Source: Parus major (lineage: Eukaryota > Chordata > Aves > Passeriformes > Paridae). From it: a DNA stretch of 64,000 nt. Both the position numbers and the translations under genes were made by a program. Positions 49,296 to 61,102 of the stretch are shown here, one piece after another. Within the stretch, counting starts at the first letter, position 1; each line of letters opens with the position of its first letter. The DNA is taken from assembly GCF_001522545.3 (NCBI RefSeq), contig NC_031770.1:92026339-92090338 (forward strand), given 5' to 3'. The notes beneath the pieces were generated by a model, which did no database searches, had not been told where the DNA came from, and saw nothing but the letters and a program-made list of their open reading frames with translations.

Positions 49296-52200
49296 GTAAA
49301 AAAAGTGTGGGAGGAGAGCTGCTGTTCTGGTCATTTCTTTACCCAAAGTATAGGGAAGTTACTTTTCTGAAAGTCTCCCATTTATATTTCTGGCCTACAG
49401 CAAAACTACTCTGAAAAAATCCAGTCTCAGTTATTTGCACCTTCTTGCTCTGCCATTCTCATTACTCACTCAATGGGAGCCACACTGTAAAAAAACCCCA
49501 AAACCTGAAGTCATCAGCTTCACAGCATTTTATATTGATCCACAAATACCAGTGTCATGAGCAGTTTTTGCCAGGATAAAAAAATCAGCAAAAATTAGAA
49601 AGGAAGGTGGCTACCTGGGGATGCTATTGCTGAAATATGACTTTGAAAAAAAGAAAATGTGGTCTACCTGTAGAGAAAATATGGCTAAAGTTTAGATAAA
49701 GAGGTTTCAGTTCTTATGTTGCTCCATTTTTAGGTATTTTTTTTTCTTTTCAAAATTTGAGCATCGACAGTGCAACAGAAACACACTTGAAATAACTTAA
49801 AAAATTTAATGAATAATAACAACAAATTATTTTATTATTGACATCCAGAATGTGAGTAAAGATAAAGTATGTTAGTATATGCTGCTATGTTTTGAGACAA
49901 TAAATTCTGTAATTTAGTGTTATTGTGGAAAAAAATTCTATGGGGAAAACATCATTATTTTCCTTAATTAAACATGGGAAGATGAATATCTAGAGTCAGG
50001 AATAGATGAATGTTTCATTTTTGCACAAAATTCAGATGTACTTTTGCTGATTGGTGTTTTCTGTCTAGAAGCAGTACAGATTTGTTGCTCAAGATGCTTA
50101 GCCTAAATTGTATTTTTCAATAAAGTTTAAAGTGACACAGTCCTTACATTGATGCCACTCTGGAGATGAATTCATCGATTTTCAACTGCTCCATGCATAC
50201 CTTGAAAAGTCTGCAAACCACTGAAACATTGTTTAAGTTATTTTCAGAATACATTTTTCAAGAGTTCCTAAACAATATATTTTACAGGTACCTTTTGTTT
50301 GATATTTTACATTCAGCATGAAAATCTTTCAATGGAAACAAAATACTTTGAATATTTCCTCCAAAAGAGACAGAACTAAGTTCTGCAAATCCAGTTGAGG
50401 TTTTCATGCTTAAGTTTGGAAATACTCAAATTTAAGGAGCCTTAATTAAGTGAAATATTGTTTTAGCATTTAATTTTATTTCTAGGTACATAATATTATC
50501 TTAATTTGTATCTTCCTCATGTAATTTGATACATACCTCACAGATAACATGGGATTGTTTTTTCTCCCTTTGTTACCTCCTTGTTCTTGTTTATATCATA
50601 TATGGATGTTGAGTGGCTTGAGTAGCTTTTTCCTGCTCTTTAGGAAGCAAGGACATGCTAGAAAGTAGTTGCCATAACTGTCTCTAAAAATAAGCCATTG
50701 GCATATTGGCATTTCTTCACATTGGTAAGACATTCTAAAAGAGACCATCCACGAAATTAGGATTAAAGCTCTCAAGTGCTACTTAAAGAATTTGAAAGTA
50801 CAGAGGAAGTCATGTATCAAATACTTCATTGGCTGATATCAGTGCATTAATTAAAGATGGACTTGAGGAGTAAATTCCTGAATCTAATGCATTGTAAAAA
50901 AATTGTGAATTTCTGAAAGTTATTTTAGTCTTAGAGTCTTATTTGTCAATAACTTATTGCTGAGTTATGCATAAAACCCTGCAAAATCAAGTTCTTAATA
51001 TTAGATGAACTTATGAAATTGTAAGTTATGTAATGAACAAGTATTAAAATGCTAATTACATAGAAGTGCAATGTTCTAATGTTTCTTTGGGTTTTCATCT
51101 CAGTGTTTTCTGTTATTTTTATCTGTACTACACTAATATCTGGATAGTTCTGTCTAGAATCTGTTGAAAGAGATATTATGTTAATTATATCAATAGAAGA
51201 CCTTTGTTCCATTGAATATCCAGAATTATAACAAAAGTTTAAAGGAAAAGGGAATGAGAAAATGATAGAGGAACTTATGCTTAATTGGTTTCACTGGACA
51301 TACAGATAGCCCTCTAGGTCAGTTGCACTAAATTAAGTCCTCAATTTGAGAACCAGACATTATTAGAAAAGTGCATTCTGTCTGTTGAATAGATCAGGGG
51401 GATAAAGGTCACTTAGAAATGTAGTTCTTTTTCTACTTGGGATGTTATTTGATTGTGATTATGTGATTATGGTTATGGTAGATATGTTTAATAACAGTAT
51501 GTCCTAGTAGATTAAGCAATTTGAGAATAAAAGGCAAAAGCTAGAAAGTTCATTTATTCACTGTGCTCTGCTTCTCAGTGCTGTCTCTCAGACCTGTTTT
51601 CTCTTGGTTTTCTCTCCGGACTCTACAATGTAAGCATTGTTGCCTCTTCCAACATAATAAGAGTAAATATTCCCTTATGCTGTCCACTCTCAAAAAGATG
51701 GGCACCATTAAAAACAGTGGTTGTCCAACAGCAGGAAAATTATAATGATGATGCTAAGTTATACCATAAGCATTTACCTGACATCCTAAAGATGTGCAGA
51801 TAAATGTTCAGTTTCAGGTGAATGCAGTCCATACCCACAATGGCTTTAATGGAGATTACATGTCTGTAGTCAGCACAGATAACCCCAGGTTTTGACTACA
51901 ACTTTTATCATACTTTAGTTAAAATTGTAGTAGAGTAGGCCATATTTTCAAAATACTAAAACAAATATTTGGGCTTATTTTTTTTAGTTTTAGGATATGT
52001 ATTTAAAATGAAGCCTGCAAAAGAGTGGATGTTTAATATTTTTAGAAGGCTATTAGTAAAAATGAGATTATTAGAGGAAGAAATTTTTTGTGAGATTCTC
52101 TGTTGAAAAGACATCTTTGCATTGATTTCAAATTACACTTTGGTTTTTCTCTTCACTTATATAAATTCATGAGAACTGGATTAGACTATATCTGATATAA

Positions 52201-54365
52201 CTGCTTTGGTGATAGCTGTTATTTGAATATTCACCTAGAATGGTTTTAATCTCAGTTCTGATACTATGTTAGAGAAGGTGCCCAGCAGTCATTGAAATAT
52301 CCATATTTTCAATTGTGTAACTATTAGAGCTCCTCATATATTTCATTTAATTGTACAATTTGTCTAGTCCATATCTAGATTTTATTTCAATTGACTTTTT
52401 TTCCTACTCCTTCAGCTACAATATTTTTTTCTTTTTTTGATATCAGATAATGGCTAGAGAGTAGATATGAAAAAGTGAAGTGATATTTCAGACTTTAACA
52501 AATGTGGCAGTACATTATTGCTTCATGAGCATGGTAGATGAAGGTATTCTTCAAAGAGAATCAAGAACTGTTGAAAATTAAAGAACATTTCTAGAAAATC
52601 AGTGCAAGAGCTAAGGTGAAAAGTGGAAACTTAGTACATTACCGTTAGAATAATTGTACAGTAAATTTGTTTGCACAAAGATATGTGAGTATCAAAATAA
52701 GTTAAATCAATATGGAAGATTTATCTTTTGACTAATTTGATTAAGGTTTTATTCAAATAAGTTATAATGAATTTGCCTTTCTCCATTTTTAATCTTGAGT
52801 ATGAGGTAAAGAAGAATTATTGGAAATATCTGTATAATGATACTTAACTGTGAGTAGAAGAAAAGAAAAGTGAGATATCAAGAGAAATGTTTGATTTTTT
52901 ATATTGAAAACATTTAAAACCTAGTTGGACAGAGAGTCAAGTTTCTTACAGACTGCTTATAGACAGTAGCTTGACATGAATTAGCAGAATAATTTCGTAA
53001 TTTTTCAGCTGATCCAGAGGGTTACATTTAAAAAAAAACAAAAAAATTCTCTGAAAGATGTTTCACCTTATGCTTCCTTTACTCCCTAAAGCTCTAGGCT
53101 ACAATGAACTGTAAAGCTCAGCTTGGTGAAATTTGTGAGGCAGACTAATGCAAGATCAGTGGTGAAGAAATGGACTGTTATGAGTTAAACTTGTCTGGCT
53201 GCCAGGTGCCCACCAAGCCAGATTATTAACCAACCATTATTTTATAAAAATGCATTGCTTTAAATGTATTTTTGCAGCTGACAGACTGCAAACAGATATA
53301 CTCTGTCAATCTGAGCCAATCATACTGCACTGCATCATTTACTGGAAGAAAAACTTTCAAAAATAGGAAAGGTTAATTGCAATATCTAGAAAAACAATGT
53401 GGTATGAAAATTAATAACCATTTTCTACTGCAGAGCACATGGCTAGCTAAATATTTGCTCCCCAAACACATGCAAAATTTATAGGATATTTTACTGTAGT
53501 ACATGGTTCCAGACTGCATCCAAACAGGATTTTGGCATAGTCTCCATGTTATTCTGCCTGTGTTAATGTGTCATAATGAATATAAATGTTTGAATATTTA
53601 TTTGCAGTCTTGCAAATCCTATTTTAAGATTCTTTAGTCAACATTTTAATCCAAAACCATTTCTGGATTGGTTAAAATTATGCCTATTTGCATTTCCATG
53701 TAGATTATTTTAAAATTGAGATTAGCTTAAAAATTTCAAGTTGTTAATAACATAAAACTTCAATTCTGGCATTTGGTGCAAGTTCAGTTATTCACCTCTT
53801 ATAGCCACACATTTACCTGGAATGTTGCAGGCAGCTCTAATCCACAATTAAAACTTCCCTATACCTTCTCTATAATCAGGTAAAAAAGGATGAACATTTC
53901 AGTCCTTTAAATAAGTATTAAGTACGTCTTGTTTAAACCTATTCATGTGAATCCATCTGTTTCCTGGACTGTGGGAATCGACATCTTTGATTATATAAAA
54001 CAAATGTTTACTTCATTTTCAACTGCTTGAAGAAAAAAAATTATCTAAGTCCCACCTAGTATAATTCTCAAATTCTTTGCTTACTTTTGGGCCATTAATC
54101 TGCTCTGGATTCATCAGTTATTGTTAATATTATTGTTCCCTATTGTGAATTTGCATTTATTAGGATATATTTAAAATATGCTATTTTCTTGCTACATATA
54201 GGCCTTTATCAGTGTCTTTCTTTAGTTACCCCTACTTCAAACTGCGGGTACCTGAGTTTTTCAAGAGAAATATGTTTGTTGTCTCCTGAGGCACTTTTTT
54301 AGATGATAGGACCATTGATGAGAATATGCTTTATTACCTTATACTAATTGAATGCTGTATCAATG

Positions 54366-54715
54366 TACTGGGACTGGTTGGAATAGAGATAATTTTCCTC
54401 ATAGAAGCCAATTTGGTGATGGTTATTTGATCTATGCTTACAACACCACTGTTGTTAAACAGTGCTCGCACAGCATCAAGAGCTTTTCTATTTCTCACTC
54501 TGCACATGAATAGGCTGGGAGCAGATAAAAGATCTGGAGAGTCTACAGGCAGGAAGACAGCTGACCTGAAATGACTAAAGACATATTCCATGCAATATGA
54601 TATCATTCTCAGCTATAGAACTAGGCAGGGCTGTAATTTTCCTAAAGTAGTCAGTGTTTGGGGATCAGCTGGAAACCAGTCTGCTAGAGGGAAGTGGTTA
54701 GGGTGACCTTTGTAG
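54366..54715 (+). mobile_element. partial LTR of the same family as at 9.3 kb, opposite strand
   Basis: The plus strand carries the U3 part of the avian LTR family in order: a gactggttggaatagagata block (54371), attttcctcatagaagccaa (54391), caccactgttgttaaacagt (54444) then gctcgcacagcatcaagagc (54464), an aggctgggagcagataaaag block (54512), gacagctgacctgaaatgac (54556), then catattccatgcaatatgat (54581). A TATA-like ctatagaa lies at 54613-54620. Beyond about 54640 the match fades, so the R-U5 part is lost or decayed. It is the reverse complement of the arrangement at 9335-9935. The minus-strand 90-codon frame at 54334-54606 is antisense to it. Confidence 0.75.
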
Positions 54716-57091
54716 AAATTTTTCAACTTTTTTTACCCTTCACTTACTAAATTGTATCTTGATCCAGTAGGATTTCTTCCTTTTGCCCTTATGATCCTCT
54801 CCACCATCCTGCTGGGCAAAAGTGAGCAAGTAGTTGGTGGATGCATCTGCTGGATGTGGTCAACCCACTGCTATCAGTCATTCTGTTAATGTGGTTCTGA
54901 TCACTATCACCCATCTTTAACATGCTAACATAATTTTAACTTTCTTCCTGTTCCTCAGAAATTCTGAAATATAATTCTGAATAATTCTGAAATATAACAA
55001 ATATATAACTGAAATAAAACAAATCCTTTCACATGAGCATTAAAATTCTGAGGAATGTAATTTAATTATCTGGTTTGGGTAGCAGGTGACTTAAAATCTC
55101 AGTCTTGATGGCTGTAATTTGTAAGCAGCTTTGTATTCTTAATACATTTGTGAATAAAGATTTTTTATTTTTGTACATCACCATTAACACTAAGTGGAAG
55201 AATACAATGGCTCTGACTTGGATTCCCTCTATGTCTGAAGCCATGCTCCCATTTAAAATTTTACTTGAAATATCCAATACCAATATGTTATATCTAAACT
55301 GTTCCAAATATAATTTGGTCATTAAAATGAGTATTTTAAATACAATATAAAGCAGTAATCACAGAAGCTATCAAAATTTTAAAAATTTTATTGTGGAAAT
55401 GCATTCTCCTTCAGAAAAACCTTTTCAATTATTCCAAAAGTTTTCCAGTCACTTACTGTTTGTCCTCGTTTCAGTGTGCTTACTTCTTGGCCACACACAA
55501 TTTTGCATTCATTACAAGAAGAGGCAAACCATGCACAGAATGATAAAGAAGTTTATAAAGAACATAATTCAATGACTGATGGGCCCAAAGGGTTACACCT
55601 GCCCAAATGCATTAACTGTTGTAATGTGATGTAACAAACTGTGATGTGACTTGCTTGACATAATACAGTATGTCACTTAGGAATTATATTAACAAATGAA
55701 AGAGTGAAGCTAGAAAAAGTCTAGTTGGGAAAGAGTTGCAATTTTAATTTCTAGTTTTATAAAAGAAGATGAAATTATGTTCACCATATAACAGATTGGT
55801 GCCAGGTGAAGTGTTTAGAAGTTCAAGATAATTGGTATTCTGGGAACTCGCAGGATGCTGAATCATTCTACTGTTGGGAAGGAGGACCACCATTTTGTAG
55901 GAACTATGGCCAGAACAGAAAATATCTGAGCTGTTAATGCAACATACTATAAAAATAAAAAAGAAGTGAACAGTTCTTAACACATTCACAATGCAATTCA
56001 AAAATTCTGTGCAGTGAAGTATTCAGAAATATTTATACCTGCTCCCCGAATACAAAGCAGATAGTTAAATCTGTGAGTTTAAATTGTTGGGCCTAACTCT
56101 AGATGAAAAAGATCTTTCTTTATCCTTTGATCAACCTTGAGTAGAAAAAAATATTCAGAAAGGTAACACTTTTCAGGTACTGAATATAACAAAATTATCT
56201 ATTATATTAATATGGTAGACTATAAAAGTAACTGTCAGAAACTAATCTCCACTGTATTTAGGTAAGAATATCAAACATGTCCATCAGAACTGGACAAACA
56301 AAATATATGAGAAAAAATAGATCAAAATACTCTGTGAAGTCTTGAGCAAAACTGATTTGCACTAATTTGTGTGTTTGGTTGTAAGACAACTCTGAAACTT
56401 GAAACAGCATCTTATGATTACACATTTCTGCTTTCTATTGTGATTTTGATTGTTGTTATTATTATTTTACATTGCAAAGGATTCTTCAGATGTTTTGGAA
56501 ATCAGGGAAAATTTAGCAATGGTCCATGAAAACTCACATTTTCCATTAGTCACAAGAATTTCCTCCATTAGCTCTGCTGATTTTTAAAATGTAAACTTAT
56601 GCTAAGGACAGGATTTGTTTTGGCACTTAATCATGACAATATACTATTTTGGACAATGGACTGCTTCCATGTTAATCAAAAAATAACTATTGAAATACAT
56701 CAGTGATTTCTGAGATGCAAATAGCATTTGTCAACTTGCATCACATACATCAGTCTTGTATTCTGACATAATTATAAACTACTTCAGAGAACAACACAGT
56801 TACTGTTAAAATGCAAAGAAAACCCCATATATTATATGCTGTAGCATTTCTGATATACCTTCTGATTATGTATGCCACAAATTATTTTTTTAAAAAAAGA
56901 AAAGCAAAATATAATTAAAACATCTTTGATCAGGACATGGCAACATACAGTAGTCTGACTTTCTGTGTATAAATGACTATGGCAGAGTGAATTGAAATAT
57001 AAATTTCACAAGCACTTTCAAAACTTGATTAAATTTATCAACATGATGTATACCTTACTGAGCACATACTTTGTGCCTGGCCTTATGTCTC

Positions 57092-57134
57092 TGTGTATAT
57101 ATATACATATATACACATATATATGTATGTGTTT
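57092..57134 (+). repeat. (TA)n/(TG)n compound microsatellite
   Basis: Mixed TA, CA and TG dinucleotides (tgtatatatatacatatata and onward), partly self-complementary so that it could fold into a hairpin. Simple repeat. Confidence 0.85.
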
Positions 57135-58149
57135 GCATTTGATAATGAACCCATTTCTGCTTATTTCTTTTAGCTGAAATTCAGAATATCCTTTAGAATT
57201 CTTAAATTAAATACCTCAGAGATGTGTGAGAATTCCTGCAAATGTGTCCACATTCTAAACTAGTGACTATTAAAATTAATGATTTTAGAAAAAAGAATGA
57301 TACATGTTTCTTGAATCTGCTGCTTACATAGTCCAGAGGACTTCATACGTGGTGAAGCATCTCTGTCACTGTGTGCTCTGAGCCAGTACAGCCTTGCAAA
57401 GGAACCACTAGCAGTTGCTTTCTGTGTGATTGTCCAGTTTGTGAGAGCTGCCAAGCAAGAGTGTGTCTAACCAGGGGAGAAGTTCAAAGAGGTAAAAACT
57501 GCTCTGTTGCATTCTACTTATTTCTTACTGCTTTGTGAATCTCAGCACAGGAGAAACTCTCACCCCAATTAGGACATTATAACAAAGTTATTTTAAAATA
57601 TAGTATTCATATGGATAAAAAGATAATGCTCTAGAGATACATGTGGGAAATGTAATTCTCTGTGAACTACTACTACACTTGTGGTGTTCTGAGGGGTATA
57701 AGAGAGAAAATAATTGCCTGATATGGAAGGGAAATATAAAAGATAAAAGCAGAGAGGATTGTGCAGCACAGGACGCAAGAAATAGGCCAAGAATCTTTAT
57801 TTATTATTACTATTTTTAATAGATAAATATAAGAATTGAGTGAGAATACCTAGTGTGCAGTTAGTTCTGGAGGAATTTAAATAGTTGAGATGGGAATTCA
57901 GCCACATTGTCTGGTTGGCCTACACACTTTTGTTTTACAGAGTCATGAAGCCTGCTGGCATCAGAGTAAAGATGATAGTATTAATTTTAAGGGATTGAAA
58001 ATTCAAAAGGTTGAACTGACTAGCATGTTTCTATAACAGCAGCTGAGAAGTAGTAGCTTGTCTTTATTGAATACAGAAAAGGAAGACATGCCTTTGCTGT
58101 TTCCTCATGAAGAAGTGAGTATACCTTGGACTCATTTCAACTGTGTTTG

Positions 58150-58470
58150 AGCTGGAGGAATATGGGCTCCCTGGAAGCCATGGTGGGAGGTGCCAGAACA
58201 CTTCTTGTTAAGCAGCAGCAGCCATGAGAGTGGTAGAGTGATTTGGAAGTAAGGTTAAGAGGAGATGGGAGCTGTTTCTAAGAGTTGGTAGGGTCTCTGG
58301 AGTCATGGGAACTCTGGTCTGCCTCATAACCACGGGGGAAGTGATGATGTTCAAAGCGCTCACTCCCAAGTGCCAGCTGGAGTCCCAGAAGCAGCTCCAC
58401 AAGGGATATGCCTCTGCCCAGGCCCTGAGCCACTGGGTGATGGAACAGTGATGGTAAGCAAGCAGATGCT
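58150..58470. other. unassigned GC-rich island with overlapping minus-strand open frames
   Basis: Clearly GC-richer than the DNA around it. Three minus-strand frames are open across it (58208-58552, 114 codons; 58278-58586, 102 codons; 58360-58626, 88 codons). The longest ends in Met and four Ala before its stop, from a gcagcagcagccat run. No domain is recognised, and open frames in more than one phase argue against coding. It may be a fragment of an unrecognised retroelement. Confidence 0.35.
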
Positions 58471-59392
58471 GTAAAACAGGAAAGAGAAAACAGAAAATGA
58501 AAAGATTCTTTGGAGTGGGACTTGGAGAGGAAAAAAGAACGGTGAAAACCATATTGCATGCAGAAAAGAATAGTTATAGGCTGCACTCAAACAGTTCTTT
58601 GAGATGAATGATCTTAAAATTGGCATAAGGTAGAAGGTTCCTCCTTCACTTCCAGGTATGCATTAACAAAGTAGGTCCAGGCTCCTGGGAACAGCTGAAA
58701 AGGAACAAATTCCCTCAGGGAAAATCAGAGCTGCTTCAGCCTGATCTACCTGTCATCATGCACAGAAAACAATGGAAGACAGTGGACCGAGACATCCATC
58801 TGTCAACAATATTATCTGACTTAGGAGGTTTATTATGTGCCAGGAATTCAGGTGCAAAATACTTGCAGAGGCATTACCAAGATTTATCTGTTTTTTAAAC
58901 TGATACTCTTTATTTTCTATGTGACACCAACCATTTCTTGACACTGAGGAAGACCCTGAGCACATCACAAGAGACTTTAGAATTCTGACAAAAAGAACAT
59001 TGACAAAGTGCCCTTTGACTGCCTTAGGGTGTGATATAGAGAGATGGATCTAGATTTTTCTTAGAAGTTGACAATGAAAGTTCATGACACAATGACTATG
59101 AGCTGGAACAAAGCAAATTCCAATCAGAAATTAGAAATAATAATTCTAGCACAAGGGTGATCAAATGGTTGAATGAGTTGCTCTGTGAGTTTATGTAATC
59201 TTTATCCATGGAGACATTCACAGTTAGTTTTACATGATCCTGCAAAATATTATCTGACTGTGAAATTTGGTGTAGTTTCAAATTTGTCCCTTGCTCTAAA
59301 CAGGGCATAAGGTAGGGCCAGTCGATGCCTAGAACTGCTTTTCAGCCTAAACTTATGAGACAACAGTTGAGACAGAGAACTTCAAATTTTTC

Positions 59393-59450
59393 AGGAAAGG
59401 AAAGGAAAGAAAAGGAGAAAGGAAAGGAGAGAGGGAGGGAGGGAGGGAGG
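59393..59450 (+). repeat. homopurine tract, (GGAAA)n then (GGGA)n
   Basis: 58 bp of only A and G: several GGAAA/GAAAA units, then about five GGGA units. The composition is close to the reverse complement of the tract at 25803-25899, without evidence that the two are related by duplication. Triplex-prone, probably length-variable. Confidence 0.93.
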
Positions 59451-61046
59451 TTAGTTTAATAGTTTAACCTTCCTAATTCTAAATGCCTCTAGAACCCTAG
59501 AGTTCAAAGATGCAGAAAGAGAAGTGAGAAGGAGCTACAGAGTGAGATGAAGCAATACAATGTCCTCATGCCTGTCCCATCCTACACACACAAAATGGTT
59601 TATTGTGTTCAGAAAATCAAATAATTCCTTCACCAGAGGACAAGAACTCTCTGAGAAGCCAGAGTTTAGTGGCTATGCTAATACTAGCACAGTGGGGGTG
59701 ATGAAAATCAATGTGTTCACTGTTCTTAGTGAGTAGAATCCATCAGACACAAAAGAGTAAGTGTACTTCCAAGATTTGGGGTCTTGAGTACAGTCTTCTG
59801 AGCAATGCATTGGTTTTGGTTTGAGTTTTTTGAAGGGTTTCTTGAAAATCTTTTGCAATAAAATAACTTTCTAAGTGTTGCAAAGATTCAGTTCATAAAT
59901 TGCAAAGAATTTCACAGGAAAAAATGAAAAAGCAATAAATTTGTAGGAAACAAAAGACAAAAGTAATGTTTTAGGTAATAGTAAAAATTAACTGGAGCAC
60001 ACAAAAATTGATGTTAGCCCAAAAATTACAAAGATATTTTTTAAAAATAATTTTTCACTTACAGAAAAAAATACTATTAAAGTTATTTAAATTCATCTGA
60101 GACAGGTGTTTGCAACTAGCAAAAAATCAGTTTTTCTTCAATTCTTTAAATACATCATGCTTTTTATAATAATCCCAAAAGTATTTAAAATTGCATGCTT
60201 GTCTAGTCTGTTTCTCTACAGTAATGAATGCCATGACAGCTAATAAGCAACCATACTCAGAGCACATTCACTGCCATTTGGGTTTGATGTCACAACATTC
60301 AGAAAATAGGTGAATTAGAGGCCTTGAATAATCTGAGAAAGATGGCTTCTGGAATAGCATGATACAAAACTGTATGCAAAAGGATTAATATGATTTAACA
60401 TTGTGGATGAGAGCAAATTGCTTTGGAGGGAGGTAATATCATTAAAGTTTAAAAGGTAAACAAGGGAACAGGAGGTCAGAAAAATCGTAGAAATGAAAGG
60501 ATAGCAGCAGGCTTATTGGCTTCAGATTGTTGACATAATGGGGGAAAACTCCATTTTGATTTTAAACATGATCCCTCTTTCTTTGATCAAATATGGTCAA
60601 GTGAACATATGACAACAGGAAAAAATAAACAAAATATCTATCCAAAGAGGGAGAAAAATATGTTACATCTTTTTCTGGGCATCTCAGTTCTGATTCTCAG
60701 CAACACAGGCTGCACTGAAGCTTAAGCTTCTGAGCTTACACTGGTTAGCTTCTTTTGCAGTTAAGTCAAACAAACATAAGATACTCAAGATGTACAGATT
60801 TCCTTGCCTTGCCTTCCCTTGCCCTATTCTTTCCCCAAAGTATATTTCCTTTCTTCTGAAAAATAAATACTTATGGGGTTTCGTTGGTGGTCATCTATGC
60901 TCTACACTACTACAGAGTTTTAAATTTCTTGAAAAGGGACACTGAGAAGGTAAGACTTCTTCTGTGAGTGTTCACAGGCAAATTGTCCAGTGTTTCCAGA
61001 TCAGGGGATGCTTTCAAGACTCTGACCTAAGTGAATGTATCATTAA
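59451..61046. other. unique AT-rich non-coding DNA
   Basis: No gene or transposon recognised. A small ccttgcc-type pyrimidine-rich repeat lies near 60802-60825. Confidence 0.5.
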
Positions 61047-61060
61047 TCTCTTCTTTCTTC

Positions 61061-61092
<32 letters not shown>

Positions 61093-61102
61093 TTTTTTTC
61101 CC
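61047..61102 (+). repeat. polypyrimidine tract with 26-T run
   Basis: (TTCTTTC)-like units followed by 26 uninterrupted T (61074-61099) and ccc. It is followed directly by AG, so in sense it copies the layout of a 3' splice site. On the other strand it is a long A run with no retrogene recognisable upstream of it. The overlapping open frames on both strands code for phenylalanine or lysine runs and are not genes. Confidence 0.93.

Larger units (their letters stand above)
44996..54365. other. unique AT-rich non-coding DNA (9.4 kb)
   Basis: The longest repeat-free stretch. No gene or known transposon is recognised. Listed separately are a hairpin (48796-48819) and an exon-like segment (49187-49295). 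A 30-bp phrase near 53192-53221 (tctggctgccaggtgcccac followed by caagccag) resembles part of an avian LTR-type repeat but stands alone. Conserved non-coding elements may well be present, but that cannot be judged from one sequence. Confidence 0.55.
54716..59392. other. unique AT-rich non-coding DNA
   Basis: No gene or transposon recognised. A short tandem aattctgaaatata-like duplication lies at 54958-55000. A TA/CA microsatellite and a GC-rich island near 58.3 kb are listed separately. Confidence 0.55.

Noticed and set aside
53192..53221. 30-bp similarity to an avian LTR-type repeat (ctggctgccaggtgcccac region)
   Set aside because: Too short and with no matching flanks; could be chance.
54334..54606. 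90-codon minus-strand open frame with an apparently normal protein-like composition
   Set aside because: It is antisense to the LTR at 54366-54715.
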